Origin: Dulcicalothrix desertica PCC 7102
GTDB lineage: Bacteria > Cyanobacteriota > Cyanobacteriia > Cyanobacteriales > Nostocaceae
Assembly: GCF_003991905.1 (NCBI RefSeq)
Contig: NZ_RSCL01000017.1
Span: forward strand, 202,132 to 266,131
Length of the DNA: 64,000 bases
Reading direction: 5' to 3'
Below the pieces are notes generated by a model. It was not told the DNA's origin, searched no databases, and worked only from the letters and a program-made list of their open reading frames with translations. The position numbers and the translations under genes were made by a program. Positions 40,952 to 49,408 of this stretch are shown here, piece by piece (position 1 is the first letter of the stretch; each line of letters opens with the position of its first letter).

Positions 40952-42511
40952 TTATTTTAGTTTGGCGATGGCGCCTTTTTCAACGAGCATTTTGCCTGTG
41001 AGTAGGTCTTTGACTGTTACAACTAATACTCGTTGTTCGTTGACTTCAAATTGTGCTTGTATTCTGTCTATTCCTGTTTCTCCGGGTGGTTGGAGGTGTG
41101 CTACACATACTTGTTGATGGTGGGTTTCTAGGGAACGGTAGGTGTCTTGTTTTACTAAGTTACTACTGGTCATTCTACCGGATGCGTCGTATGTAACTTC
41201 TGCTTGAGATACTTCTGCTACTTCTCCTATATCTAAACGAATTTCTCGTTGTCCGTCACTTGCTACTTGTAGGGTTAATGGTTCCGATTTGGCGCCTGGA
41301 TATTTTGCGCCTTTTTCTATGAGCGTATAATATGAGTAACTTTTGCTGTGTGGTTCCCAAAGTCGGATAGCATAGCTGTGACGCAGGTAATCATCGACTT
41401 CTGCCATTTCGCTTAATGCTAAGGCGCCATGTGCTACTGCTTCAAAGGGTTTGTCTAACTTAACTTTTTGCTTACCAAAGTAAGATACCACTAGTTGCTG
41501 CACGGCGGGTATCTGACAAGTACCTCCAACGAGTAAAACTTGTTCGATGTTGGTTTTGCTAATTCCTTTGGTTAAAGCTACGGATAATACTTCATCTATT
41601 GCTTGCCGTAATTGCTCTAATAATTGCTGATTTTCTAAGATATCTGCTAATTCGTCCCGGTTTAACTGTAATTCGTGGGACATAAAGTTCTCATCGTCAA
41701 ACCAAGATTCTTTCGCTTCCTCAGTTGTGGAAAGTCGAATTTTTAAACTTTCGGCAAGTTCCAGCAGGTTCATATATCCAATTTCCCCTACTGCAGAGCG
41801 TGAGGCGCCTGTTTTTTGGAGATAATGTTCAACAATCCAGTTATCTACGTCAACACCACCAACGAATGCATCTGACTTTGCGATAACTTCCGCTTTGACT
41901 GCTTGCTGTTCAGATGCTGGTTTTACGGTACGTACTAAACTTAAATCGAGAGTACCACCACCAAAGTCAATTACTAATACAAGCGTTCCTGGGCGCCGAA
42001 CTGCATAACCAAGTGCAGCAGCAGTAGACTCATCGACTATTTGTAAATTTGGAATATTTAATTTATCGGCAACACTACGAAACCAATCGAGGTATCGTTC
42101 AAAGGCGCCGACTGGTACTGTAAATATAGCTTGAGTAGGTTGGAGTTGTTCAGAGACTTGGCGCCAAACTTCTTGAAGAAAAGTTTCAGAAATAGCTTCT
42201 GCTGAATAACTATTACCATCTAACAAACGGGGAGGTGGCACAAAATCTGCTGCTAAGTCGCGTTTGAAAGTGCGAAACGCGCGTTCGGGTTGAGAAAATC
42301 CTAAACGCTTTGCTCGTACCGTCTCCCCAAACATGAAGCGATTTTGACCTTCGACAAATACTAGTGAAGGGACTACAGTTACCGCTTCTCCCCCAATTTC
42401 AAAGCGTCTTGATATATCGCCAAATTTAAGAGTTCTGGGAGTTTGCGTAATCAGGTCTTTCGTGCAAACTACCGTGTTGCTAGTACCAAAATCAATAACT
42501 ACTGTAGTCAT
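40952..42511 (-). CDS. Short Hsp70-family chaperone
   Basis: A 519-residue Hsp70 protein. ATPase motifs: VIDFGTSNTVV (phosphate 1), VIDFGGGTLDLSLV (phosphate 2), and LLVGGTCQIPAVQQLV (adenosine). The ATPase domain takes about 380 residues; the C-terminal 130 form a reduced beta substrate-binding part (IEKGAKYPGAK, VASDGQREIRLDIGE) without the helical lid of DnaK (about 635 residues). It is one of the specialised Hsp70s of cyanobacteria, not the housekeeping DnaK. Upstream on the same strand lie a membrane-anchored GrpE-like protein and DUF2997, so it probably works with its own exchange factor. Confidence 0.9.
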   Translation of the reverse strand: MTTVVIDFGTSNTVVCTKDLITQTPRTLKFGDISRRFEIGGEAVTVVPSLVFVEGQNRFMFGETVRAKRLGFSQPERAFRTFKRDLAADFVPPPRLLDGNSYSAEAISETFLQEVWRQVSEQLQPTQAIFTVPVGAFERYLDWFRSVADKLNIPNLQIVDESTAAALGYAVRRPGTLVLVIDFGGGTLDLSLVRTVKPASEQQAVKAEVIAKSDAFVGGVDVDNWIVEHYLQKTGASRSAVGEIGYMNLLELAESLKIRLSTTEEAKESWFDDENFMSHELQLNRDELADILENQQLLEQLRQAIDEVLSVALTKGISKTNIEQVLLVGGTCQIPAVQQLVVSYFGKQKVKLDKPFEAVAHGALALSEMAEVDDYLRHSYAIRLWEPHSKSYSYYTLIEKGAKYPGAKSEPLTLQVASDGQREIRLDIGEVAEVSQAEVTYDASGRMTSSNLVKQDTYRSLETHHQQVCVAHLQPPGETGIDRIQAQFEVNEQRVLVVTVKDLLTGKMLVEKGAIAKLK

Positions 42512-42553
42512 GTTTTTTAGTTAGGAGTTAGGAATTGTAGAGACGTGACATGT

Positions 42554-42628
42554 CACGTCTGTACAGGAATTATTTGTTCACGTCTGTACAGGAATTATTT
42601 GTTTACGTCTGTACAGGAGTTATTTGTC
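42554..42628. repeat. Three 25-bp tandem repeats
   Basis: The unit CACGTCTGTACAGGAATTATTTG-TT occurs at 42554, 42579 and, with three changes, 42604. It lies just upstream of the Hsp70 gene and next to a GTGACATGTCAC palindrome. The spacing is too regular and short for CRISPR, and there are no spacers. Confidence 0.8.
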
Positions 42629-42731
42629 TGTAGGTTGGGTAATGCTGTGCAAAACCCAATAGAATAACCATTATTGATGTTGAATTAAATGCAATAAAAC
42701 TAATCAGGCTTTCCATGCTACTCATAATTCC

Positions 42732-42850
42732 TGTACGGGCGGGTTTATCTACATCCTGGTAAAATAGAAAATCTAGGTGAACCCGCCCCTGCTGTACGGG
42801 CGGGTTTATCTACATCTGGTAAAATAGAAAATCTAGGTGAACCCGCCCCT
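42732..42850. repeat. Tandem duplication of a 59-bp hairpin element
   Basis: Copies at 42732-42790 and 42792-42850 differ by one base plus small end changes. Each has arms CGGGCGGGTTTA and TGAACCCGCCC around an AT-rich loop. They belong to the family also seen at 4.0 kb, and lie between the GrpE-like and the Hsp70 genes. Confidence 0.8.
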
Positions 42851-42860
42851 CCTAACTTTC

Positions 42861-43655
42861 TTATGCACCACCAGGTAATGTTCGACTTACCTTAGCAGGA
42901 CATAGAATTTTTCCTTGATGCTGATACCCTACAAACCTGACGTAAACTTGTTCTCCCTCGGCAATATCTGGATTATCTCTTTGATGTACTTGAGGGTTAT
43001 ACGCTACTTGTTCCCAAGGTTTACCAATTTGCTCATAACCCCATTCCTTAAGCAAATTATCAAGAGGTGCGAACATCGAAAGTAAATTCTTCGCTGGCAA
43101 CTCAGGTTTGGCGCCTACCATTTGATGGATACTAGGGTAATTAGTCAGCAGCGACTGTAATTGGGCAAATGTAGATTCGCGAAATGCTTCGGTTATCTCA
43201 AGTTTTTGTTGTTGCATTTCTTCATGCAGTCGTAAACCTTCTTTATATAAACTATCTACTTTTTCTTCTAACTGCTGCGCTTCGTTCTTTAACTGCTGGC
43301 ATTTAATACGGTGTGCTTCTAGCTCAGGGTTTTCGACTGGTAAATTTAACTTGTCGAGTAATGTTCCCAAGGGTAATGAGAAAACCTTAGCAACAGTAGC
43401 AAGTTCATCAAACTTAAGACTTTTCCCATCTCCATAGCGTAACTGCCATAATGCAATGTCACTCAAACCTGATTTTTGCTGTAAATCTTTCCAACTCGAA
43501 ATACCTGCTTGCTTCATCCAACCAAGCAATAATTCATCCCAGTTGCCAGCATTATGGCTTACCGATAATAGCAACGACAAAAATCCAACACCGCTAATTA
43601 TAACGGCGCCGACGGTAAGCAAAAAAGCAACATTATTCCAGCTAATTACTATCAT
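42861..43655 (-). CDS. Membrane-anchored HTH/coiled-coil GrpE-like protein
   Basis: A 264-residue protein. One N-terminal membrane segment (VAFLLTVGAVIISGVGFLSL), then an XRE-type helix-turn-helix (SWKDLQQKSGLSDIALWQLR, about 50-105), a coiled coil (about 110-165, LKNEAQQLEEKVDSLYKEGL), and a C-terminal GrpE-head-like part (LLSMFAPLDNLLKEWGYEQI, VHQRDNPDIAEGEQVYVRFV). GrpE proteins are exchange factors for Hsp70; the neighbouring short Hsp70 supports that reading. The combination with a DNA-binding-type domain and a membrane anchor is unusual. The DUF2997 gene ends 8 nt upstream, so the two are cotranscribed. Confidence 0.75.
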   Translation of the reverse strand: MIVISWNNVAFLLTVGAVIISGVGFLSLLLSVSHNAGNWDELLLGWMKQAGISSWKDLQQKSGLSDIALWQLRYGDGKSLKFDELATVAKVFSLPLGTLLDKLNLPVENPELEAHRIKCQQLKNEAQQLEEKVDSLYKEGLRLHEEMQQQKLEITEAFRESTFAQLQSLLTNYPSIHQMVGAKPELPAKNLLSMFAPLDNLLKEWGYEQIGKPWEQVAYNPQVHQRDNPDIAEGEQVYVRFVGYQHQGKILCPAKVSRTLPGGA

Positions 43656-43663
43656 TGGATTTT

Positions 43664-43876
43664 TTACTGTTGTTTAAGAGACTGATTTTCTGCCTGTGTC
43701 TCGTGTTCTTCACCTTCGTAGTACTCAGGCAAAAGTTCTTGGTTTTCCACCTCTCCTAGCGCACTTTCAATACCAGAAGTGCTTTCGGTGCAACCAGTAC
43801 CCGAACCGTTAATCACAGTCTCCGTAATTTTACCGTCTTTGCCAATTTTGTACTCTATCTTTTGATACTCTGCCAT
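43664..43876 (-). CDS. DUF2997 protein
   Basis: A 70-residue protein: the N-terminal IEYKIGKDGKITETVINGSG is the DUF2997 core (CxxxT usually follows; here GCTESTSGIESALG), and the C-terminus is acidic and Gln/Glu-rich (EYYEGEEHETQ), unlike the shorter usual form. DUF2997 genes typically lie with Ycf46-type ATPases and DUF1257 genes, which occur here at 2.3-5.0 kb. It is the first gene of the minus-strand group with the GrpE-like and Hsp70 genes. Function unknown. Confidence 0.82.
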   Translation of the reverse strand: MAEYQKIEYKIGKDGKITETVINGSGTGCTESTSGIESALGEVENQELLPEYYEGEEHETQAENQSLKQQ

Positions 43877-44064
43877 AAACTTAATCCCCCTGTGTTTTAT
43901 ATATCTAGGGTTCTAACATTTTATTACCCGAATCAGCAATCATTGCCAATATCATAAAACACAAGTACTATTAGATTTAAAAAGAAATTATAAAGTTAAA
44001 TCTTGGCGCCGAATAATCTCGTCAATATAGGGAAACATAAGCACGAGTGCAAAGGTGAAGCATT

Positions 44065-45321
44065 ATGTCAAATAATCACAACCATCCCAGAGACTTCGAC
44101 TCGGTACTAGGTGGGAATTTTCCACCACCAATAGATAGCGTAGTGCTAGGTGGAGTCGAGGGTATAAAGCGTCGTTTATCGAACCCAGTCGCAAAAACGC
44201 GAGTTGCCGCACTATTAGAAGCGCTCAACTACGGGGAAGAAGGATTAGATTTAGTAATTCAAAGTCTACGCGACGAATCTAGTTTAGTACGGCGCCTTGC
44301 ATATAAAATGCTAACTCGTAGCACGGCGCCGAAAATTCAAGAAGTGTTGCAAGCATATAAACCGTGGGTATTAGAAGAACGCTTACCACAACATAAAAAT
44401 CACCAAATGTTTGCAAATCGCGAAATTGCGGACTTTGACCAAGCTACAGGTATTGCAAACCCTATAAATAAAGCTTATGCACTTCGCTGCGAGTATGACT
44501 CATCATCAGATGAGAAAAATATGGCAGAAAAAGTCACCGAATTATCAAATAACCCAAATGCAGGAAAATTAGAAGTATTGGTCATTGGCATGTGGAACGA
44601 ACCATATGAAAATAGTTCCAGCAGTATTATAGATGCTTTAGTAGAAGCCAAAAATCGCTTAACAAATCTTAAAGCTTTGTTTATAGGCGATATGAATAGT
44701 GAAGACTGTGAAATATCTTGGATAATACAAAGCGATATTAGTCCAATACTGCGCGCGTATCCTAATTTAGAAGTGTTACAAGTTCGAGGAGGAACACAAT
44801 TAGCATTTAACCCTCCTGTACGGCATGATAACTTGAAAGCACTGGTTGTAGAGACAGGTGGGTTAAGTCGAGTTACCGTAGATGAAATATGTTCAATGAA
44901 TTTACCAGCGTTAGAACATTTGGAAATATGGTTTGGTAGTGCTAACTATGGTGGAGACACTTGGATAGAAAATGTCAAGCCAATTATAGAAGATTTAATC
45001 TTTCCCAATTTGAATTATTTGGGGTTGTGTAATAGTGAGTTTAGTGATGAAATAGCTCATGCTGTTGTATATTCCCCCTTACTTGACTCTATAAGTATAC
45101 TTGACTTGTCAATGGGAACGTTAGGAAATGATGCAGCACAAGTTTTACTTGATTGTCCAAAAATCAATCATCTTGATATGTTAAATTTAGATGATAATTT
45201 TTTGTCTACGGAAACACTCAAAAAGTTTTTCAAGCTTGATGTGGAAGTTTATTCTGATGAACAAAAGCAAGAAGAAAGAGATTATTACATTAATGGTCGC
45301 TACTGTTCGGTAGCTGAATAA
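44065..45321 (+). CDS. LGG-module protein with STM4015-like leucine-rich domain (1)
   Basis: A 418-residue protein. Residues 1-32: HPRDFDSVLGGNFPPPIDSV and VLGG, the LGG module. Residues 33-110: HEAT-like helices (ALLEALNYGEEGLDLVIQSL). Residues 130-418: an STM4015-type LRR domain (LEVLVIGMWNEPYENSS, ALFIGDMNSEDCEISWI, LEVLQVRGG, LEHLEIWFGSANYGG, LGLCNSEFSDEIA, ending YINGRYCSVAE). This is the first of four plus-strand genes starting 188 nt from the divergent DUF2997/GrpE/Hsp70 group. LRRs bind protein partners; no catalytic site is visible. The role of the LGG part is unknown. Confidence 0.82.
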   Translation: MSNNHNHPRDFDSVLGGNFPPPIDSVVLGGVEGIKRRLSNPVAKTRVAALLEALNYGEEGLDLVIQSLRDESSLVRRLAYKMLTRSTAPKIQEVLQAYKPWVLEERLPQHKNHQMFANREIADFDQATGIANPINKAYALRCEYDSSSDEKNMAEKVTELSNNPNAGKLEVLVIGMWNEPYENSSSSIIDALVEAKNRLTNLKALFIGDMNSEDCEISWIIQSDISPILRAYPNLEVLQVRGGTQLAFNPPVRHDNLKALVVETGGLSRVTVDEICSMNLPALEHLEIWFGSANYGGDTWIENVKPIIEDLIFPNLNYLGLCNSEFSDEIAHAVVYSPLLDSISILDLSMGTLGNDAAQVLLDCPKINHLDMLNLDDNFLSTETLKKFFKLDVEVYSDEQKQEERDYYINGRYCSVAE

Positions 45322-45399
45322 ACTCACCCTTACCCTCTCCTAAGAAGATACTGCTGGCGATTCGGGGTGGTACCCATTATTTCATAAAAACGGACGTGT

Positions 45400-45423
45400 A
45401 GAGACGCGAAATTTCGCGTCTCT
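45400..45423. repeat. Palindrome AGAGACGCGAAATTTCGCGTCTCT
   Basis: A perfect 24-bp palindrome (AGAGACGCGAAA and its complement) in the 267-bp gap between the two LRR genes. Degenerate relatives (GTAGAGACG...CGTCTCTAC type) occur at 9.75, 28.72, 38.57 and 42.54 kb. Confidence 0.75.
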
Positions 45424-45588
45424 CTCTATGTAAGTAGAAACTAATTGTCACCAAATATTATTAAAAATCTATCCAAGCTTAAATGCCGTGTAATTTCTCA
45501 TCTACAAAAACATTATCGATATTCTCCCACATATCAATAAAAAACCAAATAAATACTTTAGACATTTAGAAAACACTACTATAAAACA

Positions 45589-46833
45589 ATGATTAATCAC
45601 TCTAACCAACCTCAAGAATTTGACGCTGTAATTGGTGGAAACGCATCTCCAACTTTGAACGATGTAGTATTAGGTGGAATTCAAGGTGTTAAAAAACGTT
45701 TGGAAAGCGAAGATGAGGAACAACAAGTAGCAGCACTTGAGGATGCGCTTAAATATGGGGATGCGGGTATAGATTTGATAATAGAGACATTATACGACTC
45801 TTTCGACGAAATGCATAACCGTGCAGCTCGCTTGTTGCGGAAAGCTGGAATAAAAGGTAAGCAAGTATTATTAGATTATGACCCTTGGTTATGGTTTACT
45901 ACTTTCAAAGATTGGGAACCAGAAGATTTATATGATAGTGATATAGAAGAGGCTGCTGGTGGTATTGTGTATATAGTAGGAGGCAAGAGGCAATTACTAA
46001 CTTTATTAAATAATTCAAAAGTTGGTTATATAGAAGCTATTAAAATTCAGAAGTATGTCAGAAAGTCATATACGAATAAATCAGTTCAAGATGTTGTAGA
46101 TTTGCTCGTTGAAAAAAAGAATCCATTAAAAAATCTTCAAGCATTATTTGTTGGAGAGTTTTGCCAAACATATAATGTCAAATATAAAACATCTAAACTT
46201 GATGTATGTAGTATTTATCCTTTACTCAAAGCATATCCTTTTTTAGAATTACTACATATACGGGGACGCATGGTTGAGGAAGATATTCTCAAAAATAATT
46301 CTCAATTATTGCAAATACGTAGCGCCAATGGGAATTCATTCACTCCCTCTAAAGCATTAGTACATAATCACTTAAAAACTTTAATTGTCGAAGCAGCAGA
46401 AATAACTGAAAAAAATCTGACTAAAATTTGTAATCTTGACTTACCGTCTTTAGAATATTTTGAGTTGTGGCTAGGTCGCGGTAAACACTACAACATTAAT
46501 TTAGATATTTTGGCGCCCATTCTTTCCGGCAAATCATTTCCCAACTTACTATTCCTAGCCATTAGAGGAACAGCAAACACAAGTGAAATAGCTCAAGCCA
46601 TAACAAAATCTCCAATATTAAACAAATTAAGAGTACTAGAACTAACAGACGGCAACCTAACTAATATCGGCGCCATTGCCCTACTAAAAACACCATCTGT
46701 CAACCGCTTACACACTCTTGACGTTTCCGGAAACCGCATAAACCCAGGAATGCTAGAACAACTCTCCCAACTAAAATGCCGTGTACTCACAGGTTCTCAA
46801 TTTAACGACCGTTACTACTCAATCTGGGAATAA
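45589..46833 (+). CDS. LGG-module protein with STM4015-like leucine-rich domain (2)
   Basis: A 414-residue paralogue of the preceding protein. The LGG module reads NQPQEFDAVIGGNASP and VVLGGIQGVKKRLESEDEEQ, with the PPP replaced by SPT; HEAT-like helices follow (ALEDALKYGDAGIDLIIETL), then LRRs (LQALFVGEFCQTYN, LELLHIRGRM, LEYFELWLGRGKHYN, RVLELTDGNLTNIGAIAL, DRYYSIWE). The LRR part differs strongly from copy 1 on the variable strands, while the scaffold is kept, which suggests divergent binding partners. Likely part of the same transcription unit or a tandem array. Confidence 0.82.
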   Translation: MINHSNQPQEFDAVIGGNASPTLNDVVLGGIQGVKKRLESEDEEQQVAALEDALKYGDAGIDLIIETLYDSFDEMHNRAARLLRKAGIKGKQVLLDYDPWLWFTTFKDWEPEDLYDSDIEEAAGGIVYIVGGKRQLLTLLNNSKVGYIEAIKIQKYVRKSYTNKSVQDVVDLLVEKKNPLKNLQALFVGEFCQTYNVKYKTSKLDVCSIYPLLKAYPFLELLHIRGRMVEEDILKNNSQLLQIRSANGNSFTPSKALVHNHLKTLIVEAAEITEKNLTKICNLDLPSLEYFELWLGRGKHYNINLDILAPILSGKSFPNLLFLAIRGTANTSEIAQAITKSPILNKLRVLELTDGNLTNIGAIALLKTPSVNRLHTLDVSGNRINPGMLEQLSQLKCRVLTGSQFNDRYYSIWE

Positions 46834-46959
46834 AATAGTACTACTCTCTCCATTCTCTTCCTGTGTGTCCATAAGGCGCCATTTACAATATACTCGCTTG
46901 CAATACATCCAGATGGAGAAACATTTCATGAATAATATAACTAACTTGCACTAATTTCT

Positions 46960-47045
46960 TGTGGGGTTGCACTAATTTCTTATGGGGTGGGTATCCTTGC
47001 CCGCCCTATGTTTGGAACGGGCTTTCTATCCCATTCCACAAGAGA
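46960..47045. repeat. Dispersed CTTATGGGGTGGG...TTCCACAAGAG repeat with short duplication
   Basis: This copy of the palindromic family is preceded by two near-identical segments TTGCACTAATTTCTTGTGGGG / TTGCACTAATTTCTTATGGGG, the first a truncated duplicate of the repeat's edge. It lies in the gap before the WD40 gene. Confidence 0.7.
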
Positions 47046-47084
47046 TTAATAATTAAATTTGGCAAAATAAGTGCTAATCATAAA

Positions 47085-48296
47085 ATGAACAACCCTAACC
47101 AACCCAGAAAACACGATGCAGTACTCGGTGGACAGGCGCCTCCTCCCACACATGGTGTAATATTAGGAGGAATCGAAGGAGTTGAAAAACGTTTAGCAAC
47201 CGGATTACCAGAATATCAAACTGCTGCACTCAACGATGCACTCAATTATGGAGACGCTGGTTTAAAGATAATTCTCAAATCATTGCAAAATACTACAGGT
47301 AAAGTAAAATTATTAGCATACTCTCACTTACGCGCGCGCTCAGAAACCTGGGTACAAGAAGCACTCAAAGCTTATAACCAGTATGAATTTTTACAATGCG
47401 TTCATACTTTTAAAGGACAAAAATCCGAATTAGGTCAAGTTAATACGGTTGCTTTAAGTCCAGATAATCAATTAGTCTACGCAACAAAATCACTATACTA
47501 TGCAACTTTAAACACACTAAAAAGCCAGGATGTGCAAGTAAAGAAACAACCTCGTTTATTTGAGTGCAGTCAAAATAGTGAAATTAATTGTGTTGTAATT
47601 AGTCCTGATGGTAAACGAATGATTAGTGCTTGTTCGGACGGATGTATTACTGTATGGAATTTTAGTACAGGTAGACTGCTTAATCAATTTAAAGCACACT
47701 CTCGTTCAGTTAATGCTTTAGTAATTAATCCTTCAGAAAAAAAATTTATCAGTGCAGGCGCCGAAGGGTCTATCAAAACCTGGGATTTACATTCGTGTAA
47801 AGAACTTGGTACATTATTTTCAAAAGAATACAGCCGACAGTCAACTTACGCTATGAACATTATATCAACTGGTAAAATATTGATTAGCGGTAGTAATGAA
47901 ACAATTCGAGTTTGGGACTTGCGTGCAAAACGAGAAGTATGGAAGCTAGAAGGACATTCGCACGTCATTAAATCTTTAGCCATTAGTCCTGATGGTAAAA
48001 CACTAGTTAGCGGTTCTGACCAAAGAATTAAGGTGTGGGATATACAGTTAGGACAAGAGATATTTTCGTTCTACGGTCATGCAGACTGGGTGCGTTCTAT
48101 AATTTTTAGTCCTGATGGTGAGAGTTTTGTTACTGCTGGTGATACAAAAATTAAAATTTGGGATGTTTCTACAGCAAAGAAACTTCACTCGTTTCAAGCA
48201 CACGATGATGTAGTTAGCTCGTTAGCGTTGAGTTATGATGGCGCCACATTAGTAAGCGGTAGTTATGATGGTACGGTTAAAATCTGGAGGTCTTAA
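47085..48296 (+). CDS. LGG-module protein with WD40 repeats
   Basis: A 403-residue protein from the ATG at 47085. The frame is open from 46959, but those residues come from a dispersed repeat. LGG module: NQPRKHDAVLGGQAPPPTHG then VILGGIEGVEKRL; HEAT-like helices (ALNDALNYGDAGLKIILKSL) to about 105; then seven WD40 blades (VNTVALSPDNQLV, INCVVISPDGKRM...ITVWNF, VNALVINPSEKKF...IKTWDL, VIKSLAISPDGKTL...IKVWDI, VSSLALSYDGATL...VKIWRS). WD40 propellers are protein-binding scaffolds. Its stop overlaps the next ATG (TAATG), implying coupled translation. Confidence 0.87.
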   Translation: MNNPNQPRKHDAVLGGQAPPPTHGVILGGIEGVEKRLATGLPEYQTAALNDALNYGDAGLKIILKSLQNTTGKVKLLAYSHLRARSETWVQEALKAYNQYEFLQCVHTFKGQKSELGQVNTVALSPDNQLVYATKSLYYATLNTLKSQDVQVKKQPRLFECSQNSEINCVVISPDGKRMISACSDGCITVWNFSTGRLLNQFKAHSRSVNALVINPSEKKFISAGAEGSIKTWDLHSCKELGTLFSKEYSRQSTYAMNIISTGKILISGSNETIRVWDLRAKREVWKLEGHSHVIKSLAISPDGKTLVSGSDQRIKVWDIQLGQEIFSFYGHADWVRSIIFSPDGESFVTAGDTKIKIWDVSTAKKLHSFQAHDDVVSSLALSYDGATLVSGSYDGTVKIWRS

Positions 48297-48853
48297 TGAC
48301 AGATAGTTTTGATGTACCAATTAATCAATTATTTACCAGGTTAGAAAATTGGCAATTTGAGTCCTTCGACCCCCAAAGAATTATTATCGAACCAACGAGT
48401 AAAGCTTATATCATTGAACTAGAAATCCCAAATCGTACAAATAGATGGAGATATGCAGAGCTAGAAGCTTTACTAAATCATCCTCACACCCAAGAACTTG
48501 AAGCCTTAATTTGCCGTATAAAATGTGATTACTGGGAGAGGGATAGATATTTTGGTATTTGTTTGGAAGCTTTATGCGATGCGAGTAATAACTTACCTAA
48601 TTTGAAAGCGCTATATATTGGAGATGCACAGGAACACGAATATAGAAAATCGAAGTTAAACGTTTTTGATATTCGTCCCATTTTAGAAGCATTTCCCAAA
48701 TTGGAAGTCTTGCAAGTTAGAGGTTGTTTTGACGAATTTCCGTTGACCAACCAATTGCCATTAATAATATTTTCATTAGAATATTTTGAGTCAAAATGTT
48801 TGTCAATTCATTGCAATCATAATCATACTTATCCAATGTTTACATCCTTATAA
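48296..48853 (+). CDS. STM4015-like LRR protein without LGG module, C-terminally truncated
   Basis: A 185-residue protein translated from the ATG in TAATG at the end of the WD40 gene. It matches the N-terminal half of the STM4015-like LRR domain of the neighbours (LEALICRIKCDYWERDR, LKALYIGDAQEHEYRKSKLN, PILEAFPKLEVLQVRGCFDE), then ends in unrelated residues (NHNHTYPMFTSL) where the family continues with at least four more repeats. It also lacks the LGG and HEAT-like parts. The coupling to the WD40 gene suggests that it was once expressed together with it; the truncation may have made it nonfunctional. Confidence 0.65.
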   Translation: MTDSFDVPINQLFTRLENWQFESFDPQRIIIEPTSKAYIIELEIPNRTNRWRYAELEALLNHPHTQELEALICRIKCDYWERDRYFGICLEALCDASNNLPNLKALYIGDAQEHEYRKSKLNVFDIRPILEAFPKLEVLQVRGCFDEFPLTNQLPLIIFSLEYFESKCLSIHCNHNHTYPMFTSL

Positions 48854-49408
48854 TTTCGGTAAGTTAAAAAGATAGATATCATAAACTAAGTAATTTTCTG
48901 GATATTTAATACTTACACCAAGCTTAAAGCAATGGCAGCAACTGGTAAATCAGAAGAAGGCTTAATATTTGTTGTTTAGCATATAAATACTATAGTACTG
49001 TTACTACTGGCGCCCTTAGTTTTTACAGTGGTCAGGTGCCTTAAAAGACATCATAACCATATTTGAACGCTCCGATGATGAAGCGCGCGCGTCCTTCGAT
49101 GCACTGGGGACAATTAATTAAGTATTGAAACGAAAAAGTAAAGATTCGTTTCAATATAAAACTCGATTATCAGCACCTGGTAAATTGATAATTAAAGCAA
49201 ATATAGCTTGCTCTCATCCGCAATTTTCAGCCATGAGTTCAATTTTTTTGGCTTGAATGGTAAGTGTGGAATATTCATAAGAGTGGAACCCCTTTCTTTA
49301 AGTACAAACAAAGAGGAAATCATGCAAGCAAGCAGAAGCTTTGATGTTGTTGTTTTGATCGGATAGTAAATCGCACAGATCATATTACAAACGGGAGTAT
49401 AGATTGTC
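48854..49408. other. Intergenic region with a hairpin
   Basis: About 555 bases without a supported gene. A short open stretch (LKDIITIFERSDDEARASFD at about 49035-49100, plus strand) looks protein-like but has no start; it may be the end of a lost gene. A hairpin with 11-bp arms ATTGAAACGAA / TTCGTTTCAAT lies at 49124-49155. Confidence 0.45.

Noticed and set aside
42554..42850. Short tandem repeats as a second CRISPR array
   Set aside because: The units are contiguous (25 bp, then 59-bp hairpins), without spacers of constant length.
46959..47084. Longer N-terminus of the WD40 protein
   Set aside because: The additional 42 residues derive from a dispersed repeat; the LGG module starts at the ATG at 47085, as in the paralogues.
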